A stretch of DNA of 64,000 nt from Nucisporomicrobium flavum (GTDB lineage Bacteria > Actinomycetota > Actinomycetes > Mycobacteriales > Micromonosporaceae). The stretch spans positions 127,267-191,266 of the forward strand of contig NZ_JADMLH010000009.1 of NCBI RefSeq assembly GCF_016464385.1, given 5' to 3'. A program made the translations under genes and the position numbers. This document shows, piece after piece, positions 57,341 through 64,000 of this stretch (its first letter is position 1; every line of letters begins with the position of its first letter). The notes below the pieces were generated by a model that saw nothing but the letters and a program-made list of their open reading frames with translations, had not been told where the DNA came from and searched no databases.

Positions 57341-58341
57341 CTCAGAACATCGTCATCACCGGAGCCAGCGCGGGGGTCGGCCGCGCCGTCGCCATCGCGT
57401 ACGCCCGCCGCGGCGACCGGGTGGCCCTGCTCGCCCGGGGCCGCGCCGGACTGGAGGGCGCCTCGCTGGAGGCGCGTGCCGCCGGGGCCGCGGACGTGCG
57501 CACGTACCAGGTCGACGTGTCCGATGCCGACGCCGTGCAGGAGGCCGCCGACGACGTCGCCGCGGCCTGGGGCGGCATCGACGTCTGGATCAACGACGCG
57601 ATGACCTCGGTGTTCGCGCCGGTCTGGGAGATCAGCCCGGCCGAGTTCCGCCGCGTCACCGAGGTCAACTACCTCGGTACGGTGCACGGCACGCTGGCCG
57701 CCCTGCGCCACATGCGCCCCGCCGGGCACGGCCGGATCGTGCAGATCGGGTCGGCGCTGGCGTACCGGGGCATCCCGCTGCAGGCGCCGTACTGCGCGTC
57801 GAAACACGCCATCCAGGGCTTCAACGACTCGGTCCGCGCGGAGCTGCTGCACGACGGCAACAAGGTCCAGCTGTCGATGGTCCAGATGCCGGCCATCAAC
57901 ACCCCCCAGTTCTCCTGGGTACGCACCCGCCTGCCCAACCACCCTCAGCCGGTGCCGCCCATCTACCAGCCCGAGGTGGTCGCCACGGCCGTGCTCTGGG
58001 CCGCGGACAAGGGCAAGCGCGAGGTCAACGTGGGTGGTCCCACCCTCAAGACCCGCCTCGGCAACATCGTCGCGCCCGGCTTCCTGGACCGGTACCTGTC
58101 CAACGACAAGCGCGGCTACCAGGGCCAGCAGACCGGCGAGAAGATCGACCTGTCGACCTGGCAGGACAACGTCGACAAGCCGCTCGACGAGGACCGCGAC
58201 TTCGGCGCCCACGGCGTCTTCGACGACCAGAGCCGGACCAGCTCGTTCGCGCTCTGGCTGACCATGCACAAGCCGCTGGTCACCGGGGTGCTCTCCGCGG
58301 GCCTCGGGATGGCCGCCGCCGGCTTCCTGCGCCGCCGCTGA
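57337..58341 (+). CDS. short-chain dehydrogenase/reductase
   Basis: A 334-residue SDR. It has TQNIVITGASAGVGRAVAIAYARRGDRVALLARG (TGxxxGxG cofactor site), the NAG-like INDAMT, Ser in IGSALAYRG, and Y-x3-K in YCASKHAIQGFN. A C-terminal extension ends in a hydrophobic segment (VLSAGLGMAAAGFL) and RRR, suggesting membrane attachment. It is coupled to the SRPBCC gene. Followed by a strong terminator. Confidence 0.92.
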   Translation: MTQNIVITGASAGVGRAVAIAYARRGDRVALLARGRAGLEGASLEARAAGAADVRTYQVDVSDADAVQEAADDVAAAWGGIDVWINDAMTSVFAPVWEISPAEFRRVTEVNYLGTVHGTLAALRHMRPAGHGRIVQIGSALAYRGIPLQAPYCASKHAIQGFNDSVRAELLHDGNKVQLSMVQMPAINTPQFSWVRTRLPNHPQPVPPIYQPEVVATAVLWAADKGKREVNVGGPTLKTRLGNIVAPGFLDRYLSNDKRGYQGQQTGEKIDLSTWQDNVDKPLDEDRDFGAHGVFDDQSRTSSFALWLTMHKPLVTGVLSAGLGMAAAGFLRRR

Positions 58342-58352
58342 CCTGCTCCGTG

Positions 58353-58383
58353 CCGCCGGGCCCCTCGCGGGGCCCGGCGGTTT
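58353..58383. terminator. strong terminator after the SDR gene
   Basis: CCGCCGGGCCCC, loop TCGC, GGGGCCCGGCGG: a perfect 12-bp stem followed on the plus strand by TTTCTG. The convergent desaturase-like gene stops 10 bp beyond it, so it may also end that transcript. Confidence 0.88.
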
Positions 58384-58389
58384 CTGCGT

Positions 58390-59979
58390 TCAGCGATAGA
58401 TCGTGCGGTGCGCCGCGTCGATGACCGCCTGGTACGCCGCGCCGGTCAGGAACCGGTCGCGGGCCAGCGCCGCTCGGGCCGCGTTCGAGCCCGGCGCCCC
58501 GTGCACGCCGCCTCCCGGGTGCGCCGAGGAACTCGCCATGTAGAGCCGGTCGACCGGGGTGTCCGGCCGGCCCAGGCCCGGCACCGGGCGCAGGAAGAGC
58601 TGCTGGTACGCCGCCGCGGTGCCGCCACCGAGCGCGCCGCCCACCAGCGACGGGTTCTCCCGCTGCATGTCCGCCGGGGAGAACACGTTGCGCCCCTCGA
58701 CCATGCGCGAGAAGCCCGGGGCATGGTCCTCCAGGACGGCCTCCATCCGGGCGACGTGCGCGTCGATCTCCTCGGCGTCCCAGTGGTCCCGGTGCGGCAG
58801 GTGCGTGTACGCCCACACCGACTCGGTTCCCTCCGGCGAGTGCGACGGGTCCGCCGTGGTCATCTGCCCCAGCAGCAGGAACGGGTTCGGCGGCACGGTG
58901 TCCGTGGCCAGATGCGCCGAGTAGCGGGTCAGGCCGTTGAGGTCGGCGCCCAGGTGGACAGTGCCGGAGCCCGCGGCGGCCGGGTTCTTCCACGGCATCT
59001 TGCCGTTGACCGCCCAGTCGACCTTCACCGTGGCGCCGTCCCAGCGGAAGAACTCGAGGTCCTCGGCGAAGCGCGGGGGCAGCCAGCGGGTGCCGACCAG
59101 ATCCAGGAACAGCGTGGGCGCCGGCACGTCGGCGATCACCGCTCGCTTCGCCCGCCAGTTACGGCCGTCGGCGCTGCGTACGCCCATCGCCTTGCCCCGG
59201 GCCACCAGGATCCGCGACACGGGGGTGTCGTATTCGATCCGGCCGCCGCGGTCGTGCAGCCGGTCCACCAGCGCGGACGTGATGCGCTGCGCGCCGCCGA
59301 CCGGTACGGGCCAGCCGAACTGCTGGCCGAGCATCGCCAGGAGCCAGCCGTACACGCCGCCGCCCGCCTCCTCCGGGGACAGGTCGGTGTGCAGCGCGCA
59401 GCCGGCGAGGGCCAGTTGCGCGCCCTCGCCCTGGAAGAGCTCGGCGCCGAGCTCGCGTACGGACAGCAGCAGGCGCCGGGCCAGGCGCAGCGAGCCACCG
59501 ACGCGCAGGCGCCGTGCCAGTTGCAGGCCGGACCGTACGGGTGGGAAGGGTGTGAACAGCACCTTCAGCATGTCGTCCGAGACCTGGCACCAGTCCTCGA
59601 ACGCCTGCCGCCACCGGTCGCCGTCACCGGGGGCGAAGGCGTCCATGGAGGCCATCGTGGTCTCCAGGTCGCGGTTCACCGTCGCGGCGCGGCCGTCCGG
59701 CAGCAGGTGGGTGAGGACGTCCGGGGCGTGCGTCCACTCGAGACCGTGCTCGTCCAGATCGAGGCCCTGCATCACCGGGGACGCGTAGCCCAGGGGATAG
59801 AAGGAGCTGAACAGGTCGCTGAGATAGCCGGGGGCGGTCACGTACCCCGAGCGCACCGCGCCGCCGGGGTGGGGTGTCGCCTCGAGGACCAGGACGGTCC
59901 AGCCCGCGTCGGCGAGCAGGTTGGCGGCTACCAGGCCGTTGTGCCCGGCGCCGATGACGATGGCGTCCGCTCGTTCCAC
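58390..59979 (-). CDS. phytoene-desaturase-like FAD/NAD(P) oxidoreductase
   Basis: A 529-residue flavoprotein. The FAD site is AIVIGAGHNGLVAANLLADAGWTVLVLEATPHPGGAVRSG, and the C-terminal block GVHGAPGSNAARAALAR matches carotenoid-desaturase/retinol-saturase relatives. GYVTAPGYLSDLFSSFYPLG and GQQFGWPVPVGGAQRITSAL are further family marks. No other carotenoid gene is seen here, so its substrate may be a different isoprenoid or lipid. GTG start at 59979 opens ERADAIVIGAGHNG. It diverges from yihY. Confidence 0.88.
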   Translation of the reverse strand: MERADAIVIGAGHNGLVAANLLADAGWTVLVLEATPHPGGAVRSGYVTAPGYLSDLFSSFYPLGYASPVMQGLDLDEHGLEWTHAPDVLTHLLPDGRAATVNRDLETTMASMDAFAPGDGDRWRQAFEDWCQVSDDMLKVLFTPFPPVRSGLQLARRLRVGGSLRLARRLLLSVRELGAELFQGEGAQLALAGCALHTDLSPEEAGGGVYGWLLAMLGQQFGWPVPVGGAQRITSALVDRLHDRGGRIEYDTPVSRILVARGKAMGVRSADGRNWRAKRAVIADVPAPTLFLDLVGTRWLPPRFAEDLEFFRWDGATVKVDWAVNGKMPWKNPAAAGSGTVHLGADLNGLTRYSAHLATDTVPPNPFLLLGQMTTADPSHSPEGTESVWAYTHLPHRDHWDAEEIDAHVARMEAVLEDHAPGFSRMVEGRNVFSPADMQRENPSLVGGALGGGTAAAYQQLFLRPVPGLGRPDTPVDRLYMASSSAHPGGGVHGAPGSNAARAALARDRFLTGAAYQAVIDAAHRTIYR

Positions 59980-60066
59980 TCCGGCGACCGTACCCCTCGC
60001 CGTTTGCCACAAACCCCCTGCGGGTAGTGCCTTGTGCGCAAGGGGTGACGGATGGGAGCGCGACAC

Positions 60067-61047
60067 ATGACAGCCGCCACGACCCGATCGCAGGTCACGT
60101 CGCCTCTGCCCAGCAAGATGCGGCAGCTGCACTGGTCCACCTGGCGCGGGGTGCTCTGGCGCAGCGCCAAGGGGTTCGTCGACGACGAGTGCTCCGACCT
60201 CGCCGCGGCGCTCACGTACAACGCCGTGCTGGCGATCTTCCCCAGCGCGATCGTGGTGGTGGCGCTGGTGAACCTCGTGACCGACGGCCGTACGGCGGTC
60301 GACACGATCCTGGGGGTCTTCAGCGACCTGGGCGCGGGCTCGGTCGTCGGCGAGAAGTCGTTCCGGGCCGCCCTCGACGCGATCATCGTGCAGCAGAGCT
60401 CGGCCAAGGCGCTGCTCAGCTTCGGTCTGCTCGGCGCGCTCTGGTCGGCCTCCAACTTCGTCGGCGTCTTCACCCGCGCCTCCAACCGCATCTACGGCGT
60501 CAAGGAAGGCCGGCCGTTCTGGAAGCTGCGGCCGCTGCAGATCGGGCTGAGCGCGGTCGCGCTGGTGCTGATGGCGCTGGTCGCCACCGGCCTGGTCATC
60601 AGCGGCCCGCTCGTGGACGCGGTCGGCGACCTCCTGCACGCCGGCGACACGGCGCGCACCGCCTGGTCGATCGGACGCTGGCCGGTGCTCGTCCTCATCC
60701 TGATGCTGCTGCTCTCCCTGCTGTTCTGGATCGCACCGAACGTCAAGCAGCCCCGCTTCCGGTGGCTCACCCTGGGCGGCGCGGTGGCGCTGCTGGTGTG
60801 GGTGCTCGCCTCGTTCGGCTTCGGCATCTACGTCGCCAACTTCGGCTCGTACGACAAGACGTACGGCAGCCTCGGCGCGATCATCGCGTTCCTGGTCTGG
60901 CTGTACCTGGCCAATTCCGCCCTCATGCTGGGCGTGGAGATCAACGCCGAGGTGCAGCGTGGCCGCCACCTCCAGGCCGGCACCGGAGACCCGGACCCGC
61001 CGCTGCCGCCCCGCGAACCGGCCGACGACGAGGATCGAGCGGTTTAG
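60067..61047 (+). CDS. YihY/virulence factor BrkB family membrane protein
   Basis: A 326-residue protein with six membrane segments. WRGVLWRSAKGFVDDECSDLAAALTYNAVLAIFPSAIVVVALVNL is the family opening, SFGLLGALWSASNFVGVFTRASNRIYGVKEGRPFWKLRPLQI the central block and FGSYDKTYGSLGAIIAFLVWLYLANSALMLGVEINAEVQR the conserved end. ATG 60067 has GGGAG eight bases upstream; ATG 60052 is in frame with AAGGGG upstream and is an alternative. A CCTTG-N4-CAAGG inverted repeat lies at 60030-60043. Function uncertain; not an RNase BN as once thought. Confidence 0.92.
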   Translation: MTAATTRSQVTSPLPSKMRQLHWSTWRGVLWRSAKGFVDDECSDLAAALTYNAVLAIFPSAIVVVALVNLVTDGRTAVDTILGVFSDLGAGSVVGEKSFRAALDAIIVQQSSAKALLSFGLLGALWSASNFVGVFTRASNRIYGVKEGRPFWKLRPLQIGLSAVALVLMALVATGLVISGPLVDAVGDLLHAGDTARTAWSIGRWPVLVLILMLLLSLLFWIAPNVKQPRFRWLTLGGAVALLVWVLASFGFGIYVANFGSYDKTYGSLGAIIAFLVWLYLANSALMLGVEINAEVQRGRHLQAGTGDPDPPLPPREPADDEDRAV

Positions 61048-61075
61048 GCCACCACCGCCCGGGCACCACTTGGTC

Positions 61076-61149
61076 ATGGAACGCGGTAGCGACAAGCACA
61101 GCCCACCTACCGCACCGTGAGCGAGGCCTGGGACGCGATCAACGCGTAA
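61076..61149 (+). pseudogene. remnant of a DUF2795 gene with an internal deletion
   Basis: ATG at 61076 begins MERGSDKHSP, which matches the conserved N-terminal signature of DUF2795 proteins. In another frame, TYRTVSEAWDAINA ends at TAA 61147-61149 and resembles their C-terminus. The intervening ~100 residues expected for the family are gone and the two pieces are joined out of frame, the first frame reaching TGA at 61118-61120. This looks like a decayed gene in the 190-bp gap between yihY and the SRPBCC gene. Confidence 0.5.
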
Positions 61150-61237
61150 CCGGCCTACCCACGCCCAGCGCGGTCTCCCCGCGCCTGGCGTGGGGGCAAC
61201 CCTGTACGGCGGGGAAACACACAAGGAGGGCAACACC

Positions 61238-61702
61238 GTGAGTACCGTGACCGAGTCCGTTGACGTCAGCGTGCCGGTACGCACCGCGTACAACCAGTGG
61301 ACCCAGTTCGAGGAGTTCCCCCGATTCATGAGTGGCGTGACGGAGATCCGTCAGCTGGACGACACCATGACCCACTGGAAGACCGACATCGACGGCGTCA
61401 AGCGCGAGTTCGATGCCAAGATCACCGAGCAGCTGCCGGACGAGCGCGTGGCCTGGACCAGCGTCGGAGGCAGCAAGCAGGCCGGCGTCGTGACCTTCCA
61501 CCGCCTCGACGAGACCCACACCCGGGTCACCTGCCAGATGGACTTCGAGCCGGAGGGCATCGTCGAACAGGCCGGCGACAAGCTCGGCTTCCTCGACCGC
61601 CAGGTCAAGGGCGACATGAAGCGCTTCAAGGAGTTCATCGAGAGCCGCGGCGGCGTCGAGACCGGCGAATGGCGCGGCGAGGTGGACCGGCCGCAGCCGT
61701 AA
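61238..61702 (+). CDS. SRPBCC-family cyclase/dehydrase
   Basis: A 154-residue START-like protein: STVTESVDVSVPVRTAYNQWTQFEEFPRFMSGVTEIRQLDDTMTHWKTDIDG, then EFDAKITEQLPDERVAWTSVGGSKQAGVVTFHRLDETHTRVTCQMDFEPEGI, typical of the polyketide_cyc2 group. The GTG start has AAGGAGGG ten bases upstream. Small proteins of this type are abundant in actinomycetes and often stress-induced; ligand unknown. Followed by a strong terminator. Confidence 0.9.
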   Translation: MSTVTESVDVSVPVRTAYNQWTQFEEFPRFMSGVTEIRQLDDTMTHWKTDIDGVKREFDAKITEQLPDERVAWTSVGGSKQAGVVTFHRLDETHTRVTCQMDFEPEGIVEQAGDKLGFLDRQVKGDMKRFKEFIESRGGVETGEWRGEVDRPQP

Positions 61703-61719
61703 GTCCACCACGATCGGAG

Positions 61720-61747
61720 AAGGCCGCCGGGATTCCGGCGGCCTTTT
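61720..61747 (+). terminator. intrinsic terminator after the SRPBCC gene
   Basis: AAGGCCGCCGG, loop GATT, CCGGCGGCCTT forms a perfect 11-bp stem and runs into TTTT. It is 18 bp past the stop codon. Confidence 0.9.
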
Positions 61748-61765
61748 CGTGGGTACGCCACTGAC

Positions 61766-62005
61766 ATGACTGATCGCGAAGACGACGGCGTGTGGCGCGA
61801 CGAGGACAAACTCTCCGTGGCCGACCTCAGCGACGCCATGGCCACCTGGGACACCGACGGGCAGGGCGACCCGACCGGCAACGACGCGGGCGAGGAGCAG
61901 GCCTTCGGGCACGGCTCCCGGGTCGCCGACGAGCCGGGCGCCGACCAGACGGACCCGGACCGGGAGTACCGCCCGAGCACGACGGGCCGTACCGGTCCCC
62001 ACTGA
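61766..62005 (+). CDS. small acidic hypothetical protein
   Basis: A 79-residue, strongly acidic protein (MTDREDDGVWRDEDKLSVADL...) with no hydrophobic segment and a charged Gly/Asp/Pro-rich second half, likely disordered. The ATG is preceded only by CCACTGAC, no strong ribosome site. Third-position G/C bias supports coding. No family recognised with confidence. Confidence 0.6.
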   Translation: MTDREDDGVWRDEDKLSVADLSDAMATWDTDGQGDPTGNDAGEEQAFGHGSRVADEPGADQTDPDREYRPSTTGRTGPH

Positions 62006-62028
62006 CGGACGCCACTGCCCGATCCGCG

Positions 62029-62064
62029 AGGACCGCGGCCGCCGACCCCGGCAGCCGCGGTCCT
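62029..62064. terminator. bidirectional hairpin between convergent genes
   Basis: AGGACCGCGG and CCGCGGTCCT form a perfect 10-bp stem with a 16-nt loop, in the 72-bp gap between two convergent stop codons. Confidence 0.7.
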
Positions 62065-62077
62065 GCCGTCTCCCGCT

Positions 62078-62860
62078 TCAGCCCCAGACCGTCACCGAGC
62101 CGGCGTCGGATTCCACGTCGAGCGCGTACCGGCTGACCGCCGTACCCCATCCCGGTGACGCGACCACCGTGCCCGGCGCGGCACGGGCCCGGCCCGCCCA
62201 CGGCACCGCGACCATCCCGGCGCCCGCCCGCAACCGCATCCGCAGCGCGGTCCCGGCCGGCACGGCCACAGCCAGATCACCCACGGCGCCCGCCACGGTG
62301 ATCGGCACCGACCCCGACGGCGCCGGCAACCGTACGCTGACCAGCCCGGCACCCGAATCCACCGCCAGCCGCCGCACCCGCCCGGCGGCCAGGTCGAGAT
62401 GCTGCTCCCCCGCGCCGGCGGGCAGCCGGATGTCCCAGCGGACCCGTCGGTTCAGCAGGATCTCGACGGTGTCCGGCCCGTCGCCCCCGGTCGGCCGCAG
62501 CGCCAGCCGTACCCGCCCCGACGCGCCGCTGACCTGCGGCTTCAGCCCGGAGTCCGCCGGGGTGGTGACCCGGTAGAGCAACCCCGGCAGGTCGGCGAGG
62601 CGAACCTCGACCCGGGACGCGGCGTCCCGGACGATGAGAAATCCGACCGTACGCCCGTCCAGCGGCCCGGCCTGCACGTGCGGCTGCGGGGCATCGTCGG
62701 GCGGCATCTGCCGCGCACCCAGACTGGTCGCCGGGGAGCAGGCGCTCACCGCGGTGATCGCCAAACCGGCCGTCAGCGTTCTAAACCTCCGCCGGAGCCG
62801 CGCACTAGTCGCGAGCCTAGGGATTGGTAGCGCTTCCAGGACATTTTTCAGCGCCCCCAC
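62078..62860 (-). CDS. putative lipoprotein with adhesin-like beta-repeat domain
   Basis: A protein of up to 260 residues. FRTLTAGLAITAVSAC carries a signal-like stretch and VSAC lipobox, followed by a beta-rich domain: TVEILLNRRVRWDIRLPAGAGEQHLDLAAGRVRRLAVDSGAGLVSVRLPAPSGSVPITVAGAVGDLAVAVPAGTALRMRLRAGAGMV. This repetitive beta pattern resembles DUF4097/adhesin-type folds. The start is unclear: GTG 62860 gives a long n-region, and no ribosome site is obvious, so translation may begin nearer the signal peptide. Confidence 0.65.
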   Translation of the reverse strand: MGALKNVLEALPIPRLATSARLRRRFRTLTAGLAITAVSACSPATSLGARQMPPDDAPQPHVQAGPLDGRTVGFLIVRDAASRVEVRLADLPGLLYRVTTPADSGLKPQVSGASGRVRLALRPTGGDGPDTVEILLNRRVRWDIRLPAGAGEQHLDLAAGRVRRLAVDSGAGLVSVRLPAPSGSVPITVAGAVGDLAVAVPAGTALRMRLRAGAGMVAVPWAGRARAAPGTVVASPGWGTAVSRYALDVESDAGSVTVWG

Positions 62861-62880
62861 CAGGGAAAACAGGACATTTT
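62837..62880 (-). promoter_or_regulatory. direct repeats of CAGGACATTTT 33 bp apart
   Basis: CAGGACATTTT occurs at 62837-62847 and again at 62870-62880, the starts being 33 bp apart, about three helical turns. The copies surround the candidate GTG of the lipoprotein gene. The arrangement suits a dimeric or tandem-bound regulator; if so the true start codon lies further downstream. Confidence 0.5.
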
Positions 62881-62987
62881 CACCGGTGGTGGAGCAGTGG
62901 CAACGCTGCGCAGTGGGCACTATCGGACAACCCGAGATCGGCCGAAAGGGTGACGGCGAAGGCCACGAATCGGGCCACACTAGCCGG

Positions 62988-63197
62988 ATGCGATCCGCCG
63001 GTTTCCTCTCCGAGCGTCAGCGCCGCCTCGCCTGGGTGGGTTTTCTGCTCGCCGCCGTCCAGGCCCCGCTCGCCGCTTCGCTCATCGCCGACGCCTCCTG
63101 GCTCTTCGCGGTCGTCGTGGCCCTCGTGGTCGCCACCGTGATCCTCGCCGACGACACCCAGCGCCGCCGCGGCACAGCCACGGCAGAAGCCGAGTAA
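62988..63197 (+). CDS. small two-helix membrane protein
   Basis: A 69-residue protein: basic MRSAGFLSERQRRLAW, hydrophobic VGFLLAAVQAPLAASLIADASWLFAVVVALVVATVIL forming two closely spaced membrane helices (about 17-34 and 38-54) and a polar tail. ATG 62988; the upstream CACTAGCCGG lacks a clear ribosome site. Diverges from the lipoprotein gene. Function unknown. Confidence 0.6.
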   Translation: MRSAGFLSERQRRLAWVGFLLAAVQAPLAASLIADASWLFAVVVALVVATVILADDTQRRRGTATAEAE

Positions 63198-63280
63198 CCG
63201 GCGCGCCGGCGCATCACCACGGGGTTCGGCGGCTCACCGGAGGGTGGGCCGGGCTCGCGCACTCAGCCCGGGGGGCCTCA

Positions 63281-63709
63281 TCAGGGCCGCGCCTCGTGTC
63301 CGGGGCGGCCCCGGGTGCGGCGGCGTTCCTTCAGCTCGGCCTCGTACAGGTGCCGTTTGCCTTGGGCCAGCTCGTCGCGGGCATCCTTCTCGATGGTCTT
63401 GAACTCGGCGTAGTAGCCGTCGTCGTATTCCTCGACCACCTGGAAGGTCCACCGCCCCGCGAGCACGTTGCGGCCGATGAGCTCCTGCTCGATCCGCTCG
63501 GCGACCTTGGTCTCGCCGGCCTGCATGAACAGCGACACGGCCTCGTCGAGCTTGAAGTCGGCCTCGCCGGTGAGCTGGTGCAGGCTGTACAGGTGGCCGC
63601 GGATGCGCTCCACGACCTCGAGGGCCTCGCTCAGCTTGCCGAGCGCCTCCACGGTGATGTCGCTGAGACCTTCGGGCCGCTGGTGCGCGGCGTCGGGACC
63701 GTCTGTCAT
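63281..63709 (-). CDS. hypothetical protein with a four-helix-like core
   Basis: A 142-residue soluble protein. The central EALGKLSEALEVVERIRGHLYSLHQLTGEADFKLDEAVSLFMQAGETKVAERIEQELIGRNVLAGRWTFQVVEEYDDGYYAEFKTIEKDARDELAQGKRH is strongly helical and conserved-looking; the tail is basic (ERRRTRGRPG). ATG 63709 starts MTDGPDAAHQ. Similar proteins occur across actinobacteria without assigned function. Divergent from the last gene. Confidence 0.75.
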   Translation of the reverse strand: MTDGPDAAHQRPEGLSDITVEALGKLSEALEVVERIRGHLYSLHQLTGEADFKLDEAVSLFMQAGETKVAERIEQELIGRNVLAGRWTFQVVEEYDDGYYAEFKTIEKDARDELAQGKRHLYEAELKERRRTRGRPGHEARP

Positions 63710-63800
63710 GCGGACATGGTTCCCAGCGGCGCGGACTTCAACCGAGCTGCACCGTAGAGGCGAACCGTTGGCTACCCGCGGCTCCCTAACGTTTCTTCTC

Positions 63801-64000
63801 ATGAATGGCCTGTTCAGCGGCGCTGCCGCCCGTGCTGCCCTGCGTTCCGCCCACGCCTGCCTCAGCGAGCTGATGACCTGCGTCGGAGTCACCGGCCTCG
63901 CGGCCGCGGCCGACACCCCCGGCCTGCTGGCCGCGGTCGACCAGCACGTGGCGGGCATCCGCGACAGCCTCTCCACCGACGAGCGCCCGCTCACGCCGGT
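63801..64000 (+). CDS. hypothetical protein, N-terminal part (cut by window end)
   Basis: Open frame from ATG 63801 to the end: MNGLFSGAAARAALRSAHA, then helical Ala/Leu-rich sequence with CLSELMTCVGVTGLAAAADTPGLLAAVDQHVAGIRDS. No stop within the window. TTCTTCTC precedes the ATG, so the ribosome site is weak, but codon bias is typical. It is too short to classify. Confidence 0.5.
   Translation, partial: MNGLFSGAAARAALRSAHACLSELMTCVGVTGLAAAADTPGLLAAVDQHVAGIRDSLSTDERPLTP

Noticed and set aside
1..64000. tRNA, rRNA, CRISPR arrays, insertion sequences
   Set aside because: No T-arm GTTCGA-type segments with matching acceptor stems, no regularly spaced long repeats and no transposase-like proteins were seen by eye. 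A tRNAscan or repeat-finder run would be decisive.

Overview
The window is dense, very GC-rich DNA with strong G/C preference at third codon positions, frequent GTG starts and many 4-nt ATGA/GTGA gene overlaps. Gene content and order point to a high-GC actinomycete. A PimA/PatA/PgsA phosphatidylinositol-mannoside set, a large actinobacterial-type RelA, an F420-dependent enzyme and DUF3618/DUF4235/DUF1206 proteins together suggest the Micromonosporaceae, perhaps an Actinoplanes relative. The genus is inference. No rRNA, tRNA, CRISPR array, insertion sequence or prophage was recognised.

Region 1 (1-20.8 kb) is housekeeping. On the minus strand, read from high to low coordinates, it runs pgsA, patA-like, pimA, a membrane protein, pdxS, pdxT, yebC, ruvC, ruvA, ruvB, yajC, secD, secF, apt, relA, an MBL hydrolase and hisS. 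Two plus-strand cyclophilin lipid-anchored or membrane paralogues sit between relA and the hydrolase. The same order, continuing to a HIT gene and thrS, is known from mycobacteria (the hisS to thrS block). Departures include a 255-residue repetitive extension on RelA, a 23-copy pentanucleotide repeat before apt and a 95 % GC tract between pdxT and pdxS.

Region 2 (20.8-29.2 kb) interrupts that conserved order between pgsA and HIT/thrS. It holds an EF-G-like GTPase, an FAD monooxygenase divergent from a TetR gene across a perfect 29-bp palindrome, and a tightly overlapping operon of TetR (WHG type), SGNH hydrolase, membrane GGDEF protein and solute-binding lipoprotein. The last operon is the best candidate for an undescribed signalling unit: no transporter permease is present, and the binding protein is translationally coupled to a diguanylate cyclase with an extracytoplasmic domain.

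Region 3 (29.2-47.1 kb) contains HIT and thrS, an ADP-ribosylglycohydrolase, an OmpR-type two-component system, a secreted metallopeptidase-like/FN3/ricin protein whose HExxH motif reads QExxH, a deaminase, a methyltransferase, an aldo/keto reductase, a cold-shock protein, an envelope operon (Holin-X, DUF3618, DUF4235), an MscS channel, a DUF1206 protein, a lipoprotein, a small GNAT and a GH3 NagZ-like enzyme.

Region 4 (47.3-64 kb) contains an F420-dependent oxidoreductase, RecQ, an AraC regulator with a VOC protein, an ABC-2 exporter co-transcribed with a NarL-type two-component system, a GT4 glycosyltransferase, an SRPBCC-SDR pair, a phytoene-desaturase-like oxidoreductase, a YihY/BrkB membrane protein, a shrunken DUF2795 remnant, and small hypothetical genes up to a gene cut by the window end. 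Strong hairpin terminators separate several of these units.
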